Positions 1 to 7,123 of a stretch of DNA of 18,166 bases are shown in pieces. The translations under genes and the position numbers were made by a program. The stretch is taken from contig JBKPDW010000238.1 in assembly GCA_046728115.1 (NCBI GenBank), positions 1-18,166 of the forward strand, in the 5' to 3' direction. The stretch comes from CAVSWN01 sp046728115 (lineage in GTDB: Bacteria > Acidobacteriota > Vicinamibacteria > Vicinamibacterales > CAVVIG01). Below the pieces are notes generated by a model. It made no database searches and was not told the origin of the DNA. It saw nothing but the letters and a program-made list of their open reading frames with translations. How positions within the stretch are numbered: position 1 is the first letter of the stretch; every line of letters starts with the position of its first letter.

Positions 1-100
1 GTCTGGGCCTCCGCTCGAACCGCTGCGTTTGAACGCGGACCTTTAGTCTTTTGGAGAGCTCAATTCCTTTTTGAGGCGCTCGTGGCACCGACTTTGACAT
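1..100 (-). CDS. N-terminus of unidentified protein, cut by left edge
   Basis: An ATG at 98-100 on the minus strand opens a frame that stays open for 33 codons to the window edge. A clear Shine-Dalgarno GGAGG lies at 107-111, six bases before the ATG, which is the main support. The visible peptide begins MSKSVPRAPQKG and is very basic (many K and R), with no signal peptide or recognisable motif. It lies downstream of, and on the same strand as, the padR operon, whose last stop is at 247-249, so co-transcription is possible across the ~147-bp gap. I do not recognise the family; with so few residues it could be a chance ORF. Confidence 0.38.
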   Translation of the reverse strand, partial: MSKSVPRAPQKGIELSKRLKVRVQTQRFERRPR

Positions 101-246
101 CACAAGCCTCCAGATGCTGAACCAATTCGGCCCGCAACGAGCCACTTACGACTGACGCCACGCCTCACGTCCGGTAGCCCGTCGAACAAGTTGCTGTCAT
201 AGATGCCGAATATGGACCAGGGCGAAACGATCCGAATTGTCAGCGC

Positions 247-2241
247 TCAGTGAATCTCCGTCGAAGGTGTGCCTTCGGGAACCACCACCAGAATGTCGAT
301 GCCGAAGACGAGCGTGGCCAGGTCCGGGTTCGTCGCTCCCGCCAGTGCGTTGAAGTCATGTCGGAGCGGGCGCAGATCGAACATGGTCCAGTCCGAGTTC
401 AGGCGATTGCCCAGCATGGGCCGCAGATATTGCGAGCGGGGGTCATCGTCGTAGTTGAATGGGCGCAGCTGGGCGGGCTGACCGACCCTCGGATAAAACG
501 GACTGGAGCCTTTGACCGGCATGAGACGAATATGCAGCGATTGGGCACCGCGGCCTTCGGCGAATTCCGCCACGTAGTTGCCAATGCCACGGCCCCGTAC
601 CGGGTTCAGCCCTCTGTAGATGTGATAGGCGCCGAATCTCAACAGAACCCTCGGGGGCGTGGCTGCGGTCCGGGCCGCTCGCGTGTAGTCGGCCGCAAAG
701 CGTGTCTTCATGAGATGCTCGCGCCGGCGAGCGTTGTCGTAATCCGCCGGTGGGACCCGGTTGATCTCGTGGCTCTCGACGAGCGACGCAAACAGCGACC
801 GGGCTTCGGGGCTCCCATCCCGCTGAAGGGACGCAGCGCCATGGGCGAGATCCTGATCGTCAGCTGACAGCATGAACAGATCCTCGATGCGTCCGCTTTG
901 CAGCGCCTTGCGATACGCGTCTTCGTTTTTCTGGAACAATTGCCGCATCGCCAGACGGGCTGGCTCGCCAAGCCGACTCTCGAGAATGCGGGACAGGATC
1001 AGACCTCCCGCATTCAGGCCCTCCTGGTTCAAACCCCACAGATGGAATTCGCCCTGTGCGGCACGAGCGCATTGCTGCAGCATCTCGAATTCTTCGCGCG
1101 CGTTGTACACGTTGATGGATTTGGGGAACGCTTTTTCAGACGCCGCGAGCTGAGCGAGACCGTCTTGCCGCCGCGCCAGGCTGTGCAACTCCGCAGCTGC
1201 GACCGGGCCCTCTTCTATGGCCATCGCCTGGAATCGCTCGGGACCGGCTGCGTTGCAGATAGCGGCTCCGAGTTCGGGAGTCTGTGCAAGGCCATGGTCC
1301 TCGCCCAGAAGAACGAAGTGCGATTCGGCGATCGCCGATTGCAGCACCTGCGCTCCGGTCCCCGAGAGTTGTCCGTTGCGTACGGAGAGGGAATAGCGGT
1401 TCTCCAGGACCTTCGCGACAAATCTGTCGGGCTGTGACGGGCCTTGCGCGGCGGGCCGAGGCGTGGCGATCAAGCCCACGCGCGCGGCCACGGCGACCAC
1501 GGCGGCGCTCACCATGTCAAATGCTCGCGCCTTCCCTGGAGTCGCCACGCTCTGCACAGGTATCTTCGTGACCGACTCATTGTTCGCCGGTGACAGTCCG
1601 CTCGCGGAGGACCGAGTGTCCGCTGCGGGACGAGGCGGGGCGATCAAGCCCAGGCGCGCCGCCACGGCGACCACGGCGGCGCTCACCATGCCAAATGCTC
1701 GCGCCTTCCCTGGAGTGGCCACGCTTTGCTTTGGCATCTTCGTGACCAACCCGTTGTGGCGTTCGTATGTGACGCGCTGATTCCACAACGATGCGTTGGG
1801 AGGGAGACGGTGCTCGATGCCAGCCCTGCCCGGCGCGGCTTTACCTGCATTCGGCGAAGGCACGGGACCGAGCGAGACCAGCCACACTACCGCCGGAATG
1901 GCGACGACGTGAATGGTCGCCGCGAGGCCAAATGCCGATACCCGGCGGGGCCCCGTCATCATGCCAGCCGCGGCGAGCGCCCTCACCGGCGCACGGTGCG
2001 CGTTCGCGCCGACCTCCATGCACCACGCGAGATCGTCCGGGATGCCGACGAACAGTCGGGCCAATACCTGCGTCGCGGCCCATCCTCCCTGCGGCGCCTC
2101 GGGATCGTGTTCGAATTCCCAGAGATCCGAGTCGATCTCCGCCCGGCGTGCACTCCGCTCCGCTCGCGGCAGGCCGTGCGTGTAGACCCGCGTCCACGCG
2201 CGCACCAGCCTCGTCGCGATCGGCAGCAGCTCGCATCTCAT
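247..2241 (-). CDS. membrane-anchored EreA/ChaN-like hydrolase domain protein with PadR-partner N-terminal domain
   Basis: This 664-aa protein has three parts. Residues 1-80 (LVRAWTRVYTHGLP, then DSDLWEFEHDP) resemble a domain commonly encoded next to PadR regulators in Acidobacteriota. Residues about 102-124 are one strong membrane helix. Residues 273-664 look like the EreA/ChaN/TraB superfamily: FVLLGEDHG at 309-317, IEEGP at 342-346 and RFGAYHIYRG at 535-544 supply the acidic and histidine residues expected at that active site, but the substrate is unknown. The linker holds two near-identical 42-residue copies (166-207 and 224-265, offset 58), each with a hydrophobic MVSAAVVAVAAR stretch. 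The start ATG overlaps the padR stop as ATGA, so translation is probably coupled and PadR probably controls expression. The two ends of the protein look like separate families fused through this linker. The N-terminal and membrane assignments are firmer than the enzymatic one. Confidence 0.8.
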   Translation of the reverse strand: MRCELLPIATRLVRAWTRVYTHGLPRAERSARRAEIDSDLWEFEHDPEAPQGGWAATQVLARLFVGIPDDLAWCMEVGANAHRAPVRALAAAGMMTGPRRVSAFGLAATIHVVAIPAVVWLVSLGPVPSPNAGKAAPGRAGIEHRLPPNASLWNQRVTYERHNGLVTKMPKQSVATPGKARAFGMVSAAVVAVAARLGLIAPPRPAADTRSSASGLSPANNESVTKIPVQSVATPGKARAFDMVSAAVVAVAARVGLIATPRPAAQGPSQPDRFVAKVLENRYSLSVRNGQLSGTGAQVLQSAIAESHFVLLGEDHGLAQTPELGAAICNAAGPERFQAMAIEEGPVAAAELHSLARRQDGLAQLAASEKAFPKSINVYNAREEFEMLQQCARAAQGEFHLWGLNQEGLNAGGLILSRILESRLGEPARLAMRQLFQKNEDAYRKALQSGRIEDLFMLSADDQDLAHGAASLQRDGSPEARSLFASLVESHEINRVPPADYDNARRREHLMKTRFAADYTRAARTAATPPRVLLRFGAYHIYRGLNPVRGRGIGNYVAEFAEGRGAQSLHIRLMPVKGSSPFYPRVGQPAQLRPFNYDDDPRSQYLRPMLGNRLNSDWTMFDLRPLRHDFNALAGATNPDLATLVFGIDILVVVPEGTPSTEIH
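1447..1746. repeat. in-frame 126-bp direct duplication inside the 664-aa gene
   Basis: Copies at 1447-1572 and 1621-1746 are separated by 48 bp, a period of 174 bp (58 codons). They share long identical runs, for example around AAATGCTCGCGCCTTCCCTG. The encoded copies differ at only a few residues (KMPKQ/KIPVQ, FGMV/FDMV, RLGLIAP/RVGLIAT). The frame is preserved, so the protein tolerates it. It looks like a recent duplication extending the linker between the membrane helix and the hydrolase-like domain. Confidence 0.88.
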
Positions 2242-2600
2242 GCGGGGGCCAACCGGCGCCGCGTCCGACGCGCCGTCCGTTTTGCCGCGAGTTTCCGCGC
2301 GTCGCGAGCCGCCGCCTCACCCGCGGCGGTCAGCGTGTAGAGTCGACGACCGGGCCGGTTCTCGCGCGCGGGGATCTCCGGATCCTCCCAGCGGCTGCGC
2401 AGCAGCCCCATCTGTTCGAGCCGGCCGAGCGCGCGATACAGCGTCCCGTAGGCGGTGAGCAGGCGGCGATCCGCCGCGTCGCCCAGGCGCTTGGCGATTT
2501 CATAGCCGTGGAACTCGTGCGTGCCGCGGCGCAGGAGCGCCGCCGCCGTGAGGCAGATGGCCGTCTCGAGCGGGAGCAGCGCACCCGGTTTCCGGCGCAT
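2238..2600 (-). CDS. PadR family transcriptional regulator
   Basis: This 120-aa winged-helix repressor has the PadR pattern: HEFHGYEIAKRL (helix-turn-helix), then LLTAYGTLYRALGRLEQMGLL (recognition helix region), the wing with RPGRRLYTLTAAGEAA, and a basic C-terminal tail rich in K and R. The reading frame is open to 2840, but the ATG at 2598-2600 fits best. It gives the usual PadR N-terminus, and it sits eight bases after a near-consensus -10 box, so the mRNA would be essentially leaderless. The ATG at 2622-2624 lies inside the promoter spacer and would not be transcribed from it. The stop overlaps the next gene's start by ATGA. PadR proteins normally repress their own operon and respond to small molecules; the ligand here is unknown. 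The family call is secure. Confidence 0.92.
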   Translation of the reverse strand: MRRKPGALLPLETAICLTAAALLRRGTHEFHGYEIAKRLGDAADRRLLTAYGTLYRALGRLEQMGLLRSRWEDPEIPARENRPGRRLYTLTAAGEAAARDARKLAAKRTARRTRRRLAPA

Positions 2601-2636
2601 GCGCGCATTTATAAGCAGATACATGCGCTTTGTCAA
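2601..2636 (-). promoter_or_regulatory. sigma70-type promoter of padR, leaderless
   Basis: On the minus strand a perfect TTGACA (2631-2636) is followed by exactly 17 bp (2614-2630) and TATAAA (2608-2613). The predicted transcription start falls at about 2600-2601, on or next to the padR ATG. A self-complementary ATGCGCGCAT at 2599-2608 overlaps the -10 edge and the start codon; it is a possible operator half-site, which is inference. Confidence 0.8.
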
Positions 2637-2678
2637 GTTGGCGAACCGTCTGCGCCGGCGCAGGTCTCTCTCGAGGCG

Positions 2679-2762
2679 CGCGAGGTCGTTCTGTACGGGG
2701 CCGGGCTGCGTCTGCAAGAATGTCTGGAGTTGCCCGTCAAGGACATCGATCTCGAACGACGG
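2679..2762 (+). pseudogene. fragment of integron-type tyrosine recombinase
   Basis: In plus frame the peptide EVVLYGAGLRLQECLEL followed by PVKDIDLER matches the box-I region of integron/Xer-type tyrosine recombinases (usual form LLYGTGLRxxExLxLRVKDIDF), including the catalytic Arg of GLRL. Only about 28 codons are recognisable. Nothing upstream or downstream in any frame continues the fold, and the match breaks off after DLER. It reads as a scrap of a deleted integrase. The short length limits confidence. Confidence 0.55.
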
Positions 2763-2826
2763 TCGGCGGATGAAACACGCGAATGGGTCCGGAGCGGCCC
2801 TTCTGTTCTTTACGAATATTCGCTCG

Positions 2827-2855
2827 AAATCTGCGAGCATTTATAGCTCAGATTT
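2827..2855. repeat. inverted repeat / hairpin with AT-rich loop
   Basis: AAATCTGCGAGC (2827-2838) pairs with GCTCAGATTT (2846-2855) around a 7-base ATTTATA loop, with a two-base bulge on the left arm. It lies between the recombinase scrap and the three-gene plus-strand operon. It could be a terminator stem or an operator for the downstream operon. There is no clear T-run. Confidence 0.4.
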
Positions 2856-3056
2856 CTGTACAAGGCCATATGCATCGGGTGGGCGCACGGTCGTTGTCGC
2901 ACTGGCTGTCTGCGCATGCCTGCTGGCACCGCTTGCCGCGATTGCGCTGCCTCAACTGACAGGTTCGAGCCGCTTTCAACCCGGCAGCGACGGGTCACGG
3001 CTCGCCTCACGCGACGGATCGATAGACTGCTCGTCCTCTTTCGCCCCAAGGGCCCC

Positions 3057-3972
3057 ATGGCTTCCGACGCGCTCATCGACTCGTTGATTGCCGGCGATGC
3101 GCGCAGCGAGCTGTTTCGAATGGAAAGCCTGTTGCGTCTGTACCGCCATAAGTTTCCGAATCTCACCGAGCACCTCCAGCGGGTCAAGTCGATCGAAGAC
3201 GGACTGGGGGGAGTACGCCTATGCCGTGGATTCGCTGAATTTCGCAAAGGACAAATTCAAGAAGGAGAACCGGGCAGACGGACCCGATTCCTCTGCGCCG
3301 TCGGATCAGGAGAAGATACTCGACGGTCTCGAGAGAAAGCGTGCGGCGGCGCGGAGCGTCCTCGCAACACTCCTGGAGAAGAGCGCCCTAACCGGGGATC
3401 TGCAGTCGCTCAGGTCGCAGGTCAGTCCACGGTTCAGGGGCTGGGGTACCGTCAAGGACACGCCGTTCGTGAAAAGGGAACTTCAGCAGATGCTGAAGAA
3501 AGTCCGCGACGCCAACTACGACTTCACCAGGCTCGAAGACGGCATTCACGAGCTCCGGCGACAGCTGCGGTGGTTTCCGATGACCATCGATGGTCTCGAC
3601 GGGATGATCGTCGTGCGCGACGATCCGCCGGGAAAGTGTCCGGTACCCGCGCTCGAGGCGCTGGCCGGCACATCCGCCGCGAGGCACAAATACGCGAATC
3701 CGGCGCTGCGCTTTCCGGCTTCGCACCCATGCGCCATCTCGTGCTGTCTGCTCTGGCAGGTGTCCAAGACGATCAGAGACCTCGGCCATCTGAAGGATGA
3801 CGCGCAGGGAAACGCCGCAATCGAGGCAGCGCTTGACGAGGACCTCGACGTGGCGTCCGGCAATGCCGTCACGCCGGAAGAGAGCGCGCGCGCGACCAGA
3901 ATCCGGAGCGAGCTGTACTCGTCGCACGCACTCGATGCCCTGATCTCGCAGATCTCCAGCTGCCGGCCGTAG
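3057..3972 (+). pseudogene. frameshifted helical protein, possibly CHAD-like
   Basis: Two overlapping frames form one protein. MASDALIDSL…RVKSIEDGLG runs from ATG 3057 to the G-run at 3204-3209. There the frame changes, and EYAYAVDSLNFAKDKFKKEN… continues to the stop at 3970-3972. Removing one G (six to five) joins them exactly. The product is about 300 aa, strongly helical and charged. The segment GIHELRRQLRW (from about 3543) recalls the conserved-His helices of CHAD domains, which bind polyphosphate, but no second motif confirms this. Its stop directly abuts the porin ATG at 3973, so it heads the operon. A signal-peptide-like frame lies upstream at about 2890-2965, suggesting that the true N-terminus is longer and broken as well. 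Function is not established. Confidence 0.6.
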
Positions 3973-5565
3973 ATGCGGAATTGGATCATGCCTTCTGACG
4001 GTATCGCTGCGAGGTGGTCTCACAGTTTCTGGGTCGCTCGCCGCTGGATCGTGCCGGCGACGCTCGCGGCCCTGTTGACCATCGCGGGCGTGCCCGTGGC
4101 GGCGCAAGACCAGGCGACGCCGACGGCCGCAGTCGAAGGACCGCAGACTTTGGAGAGCGCGCCGAAGCAAGAGAAGGGGAAGGAGGAAAAAGAGAAAGAA
4201 GACGAAGGGCAGGAAGAGAAGGCGCCGAAGGACAAAGCGACGAAGGAGACGAAGAAGAAGAAGAAACGCAAGAAGGAAGAGGTGAAGTTCGTCTGGGTGC
4301 CGCATCCCGCGATCCACGTGGGCAAGTAGGCTCGCATCGAGTTCAGGGGCCGCATCATGGAGGAGTACGACAGTACTCAGACGCAGCCGGCCAATCAGGC
4401 TGAGCTCGACATCGCCAAGCGGCGCCTCGGCGTGGAAGGCGAGCTGTTCGGCAAGGCCGTCCGCCTTCCAACTGAGCCGTGAAATGGGCGGGGACAAGAC
4501 GCTCGTCGTGACCGAGCCGCCCGATACGAGCGACGATCCGCTGGGTTCAACCTCGCCGACGGTGCTCACGACGGTCAGCTCGAAGTTCACCGTCGAGCCG
4601 TGGCGCGAAGCGTGGGTCGGGTACCAGCAATTCACGTTCGCGCGCGCGAAGTACGGCCTGTTCAAGATTCCTTTCAGCGTGGACGAGAACACCGGCGCGA
4701 CCAATCTGGACTTCGCGTACCGCTCCCTCGCGGCGAGCACCCTCGCGCCATGCCGGGACGAGGGCTGGACGGCGCACGGGCAGGTCGTCAACCATGCCTT
4801 CGGCTTCGAATACGGCGTGTTCGATCACGACGGCCACAACGCGCACACGGGCACGAAAGATCCGCTTCGTGTCACGGGCGGCCAGACAACGGCGTGGCGC
4901 ATGACGAGCGAGCCGCTTCGAAACGTCACTCCATCTGGACCGACCTGGAGGTCGGGTACGCGGAAACGAACAGCACGCTCGCTGAAGGCTTCTCGAGCAT
5001 CAAGGGCAAGACCGTCGCCGGGTTCGAGTTCTACAAGTCGAAGTACTTCGTCAACGGCGCACGCAGTCGCCGCGAGTTCGAGATGCGGTTTCGACCTGGT
5101 CCCTTCTCCCTGAAGTCGGAATACATCCGCGTCACCGAGGAGCGGCTGGGCCAGAGCGTCTACAACACCGATCTGTCGCCGCTCACGGCGACCGGTTGGT
5201 ACGTGAGCGGCACGTGGGCACTGACCGGCGAAATGAAGACCAACGGGCTCGACGAGCCGAACAGGCCCATCCTGCGGGGCGGCATCGGCGCCGTCGAAAT
5301 AGGTGCCCGTGTCGAAAAGATCGCATTCAGCAGCGTAGCGGGCGAGCAGGCGCCGAACGATCCCGGCTCGCGCAGCTATCGCGCCGACGTGGTGCTGCGC
5401 AACAGCGACCAGGTGCTCACCTACGGCGTGAACTGGTATCCGAATCGATGGTTCAAGATCCAGTTCAACCTGATCCGGGAGGTGCTCGCCGATCCGACTC
5501 AGGGGCCGTCGCCGCTTTCGCGGTCGTTCTGGAGCACGGTGATCCGTTTCCAGACCGGATTTTGA
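3973..5565 (+). pseudogene. phosphate-selective porin O/P-type outer-membrane porin, interrupted
   Basis: The start at 3973 gives a signal peptide (WIVPATLAALLTIAGVPVAA, then QDQ), a linker of ~40 residues almost entirely K/E/D, then a barrel. Typical segments are FVWVPHPAIHVGK, ARIEFRGRIMEEYDS, WVGYQQFTFARAKYGLFKIPF, VYNTDLSPLTATGWYVSGTW, VLTYGVNWYPNRWFKIQFN and a final FQTGF ending in aromatic Phe, as expected for BAM-assembled barrels. These fit Porin_O_P, which moves anions such as phosphate or polyphosphate. Three lesions break the frame: an in-frame TAG at 4327-4329, a one-base gain near 4457-4465 (FGKAV to AFQLSREM), and a shift near 4915-4935. Homology continues on both sides of each, so this is one gene of about 530 codons. 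It abuts the upstream stop, and its own stop is 8 bp before the CotH gene. Confidence 0.8.
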
Positions 5566-5573
5566 GGCCACGT

Positions 5574-6834
5574 ATGCGACACGTCCGAACGATTCTGCTC
5601 GTCGCCGTTGTGCTGGGGGCCGTGTCGGCGCCCGCGTTCGCGCAGTCGGCGGATCCCTCGGCGGCCGTATTCGACGACACGGTAGTGCACGAGATCCGGC
5701 TGTACATCAATTCAATCGACTGGCAGCAGTTGCAGGCCAACTGGCAGGCAGACGACCACTACCCGGCGGACTTCAAGTGGAACGGCCACGTGGTCCGCAA
5801 CGTGTCGATGCGTTCGCACGGCGCCGGCAGCCAACAAGATGAGTTTCAAAATCGGGTTCAACCACTACACGACCGGCCAGACACTGCTCGGCCTCGAGGA
5901 CATCCTCCTTCGCAACAACTCGCAGGATCCCACCAACATGCGAGAACGCATGGCCATGCTGCTGTTCCGCACGCTCGGAATCCCCGGTGAGCGCGAAGCG
6001 CATGCGCGGCTGTTCGTCAACGACACGTTCTACGGCCTCTTTACCATCTGCGAGGAGTACGACACGACGACCTACATGCAGAACACGTTCGGTGAGACCA
6101 CCGGGCGCTTATACGAATACAAGTACGATAACCAGGCTGTGCTCGCGGGCTCGCCACCCTACAACTTTCAGTATCTTGGCGCGGCCCCGTCCTCATACGT
6201 GCCGGACCTGTATAAACCGAAAACGCAGAAAGACGACCCCCAGGGTGAGGTGATCGGGCGCTTCGTGGAAGCGATCAGCGACACCGCCAGCGCGGCGTGG
6301 CGCGACAATGTGTCCGCGTTTCTCGACCTGCCGACCTTCATTCGGCATCTGTCGATCGAGAACTTTCTGGGTGAAGAGGATGGGCTGACCGGCGACTACG
6401 GACCCAACAACTACTACCTGTACCATTTCGCGAACACGAGCCGGTTTCGGTTCCTGCCGTGGGACAAGAGCAACACGTTCTGGAACGCGCCAAGCGCGGA
6501 TTGGCCGGTCTTCCGGAATATCACCGACGGTCCCGAGGATCGCCGCGACGTGCTGGTGCTGCGCGCGTTTCAGGAACCCGATCTGTTGAACCTGTATCTC
6601 GACACGCTGCTCGAATGTGCCGACTTTGACCGGCGAGGTGTGACGCCAGACCAGCCCGGATGGCTCGAGGCCGAGGCAAACCGCGAGTTCGATCAGATTC
6701 ACGCTGCGGGACTCGAGGATACGAGCCTGTATACGAACGACGAGTTCGAGCAGGCCGTCGCCGACCTGAAGGCGTTCGCACACGCCCGAGCCGCCAGCGT
6801 CCGGGCGCAGGTCGCTTCGGCGCGCGGGCAATAG
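5574..6834 (+). pseudogene. CotH kinase family secreted protein, one frameshift
   Basis: The ATG at 5574 follows GAGG (5565-5568). It starts a signal peptide (RTILLVAVVLGAVSAPAFA, then QSA) and a CotH N-terminus: VHEIRLYINSIDWQQLQ, FKWNGHVVRNVSMRSHGAGS. Near 5830-5835 the frame shifts by one base and continues as NKMSFKIGFNHY, QTLLGLEDILLRNN, DPTNMRERMAMLLFRTLGIP, ARLFVNDTFYGLFTICEEYD, and FLPWDKSNTFW (the D in the late kinase-like motif) to a stop at 6832-6834. The order matches the CotH family of secreted, atypical protein kinases. In other bacteria CotH genes often sit with polyphosphate-polymerase (VTC) and porin genes, consistent with the porin 8 bp upstream. With one base removed the gene would be about 420 codons. 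Family call is strong; functional state is uncertain. Confidence 0.82.
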
Positions 6835-7009
6835 ACTTTCGCGTGTTTGTCACATCATGAACCCCAGGTTCGATACTGCAAACCTTCCGACGTTCGGGAG
6901 CTGGCCCGTCCAGGATCGGCCGATGAAGACCCGCTGACCGGTCTTCGCGAAGCGCTCGACTGTTCCATCGACGATGAACTGACGAAGGACGCGCCTAGGA
7001 CGTCGCCGA

Positions 7010-7083
7010 GGACCGCTATGCGGCTTTGCGTTCCGTGCGAGTCAGCGGGTACAGAATTCTCATTTGGGTCCGCATAGCGGTCC
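7010..7083. promoter_or_regulatory. perfect 14-bp inverted repeat upstream of the FAD oxidoreductase
   Basis: GGACCGCTATGCGG (7010-7023) and CCGCATAGCGGTCC (7070-7083) are exact reverse complements separated by 46 bp. They lie 41 bp before the gene start at 7124. They could form a long-loop hairpin in the leader or act as paired operator sites. No T-run follows, so this is not a typical terminator. The rest of 6835-7123 shows no convincing gene. Confidence 0.6.
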
Positions 7084-7123
7084 GAGTACGTTTGGAGCGT
7101 CAGCCGAGAAGGACCACACGACC

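Larger units (their letters stand above)
2637..3056. other. intergenic stretch between padR and the plus-strand operon
   Basis: Besides the recombinase scrap and hairpin, this stretch holds a plus-strand frame at about 2890-2965 encoding RTVVVALAVCACLLAPLAAI, which looks exactly like a signal peptide. It has no start codon in its own frame; an ATG at 2870 is in another frame. It runs into a stop at 3085-3087, while the next coding frame begins at 3057. It may be the detached signal peptide of the following gene, lost by further frameshifts, or a chance hydrophobic stretch. No promoter can be called with confidence. Confidence 0.4.

Noticed and set aside
1791..2846. 351-codon plus-strand open frame over padR
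   Set aside because: Most of it is antisense to the 664-aa gene and padR and Arg/Pro-rich. Only its last ~28 informative codons (2679-2762) resemble a recombinase, and those are listed separately.
3388..4791. 467-codon open frame on the minus strand
   Set aside because: It is antisense to the CHAD-like and porin genes. Its composition follows the opposite strand's codon bias (poly-L/F opposite the K/E tract) and it has no family pattern.
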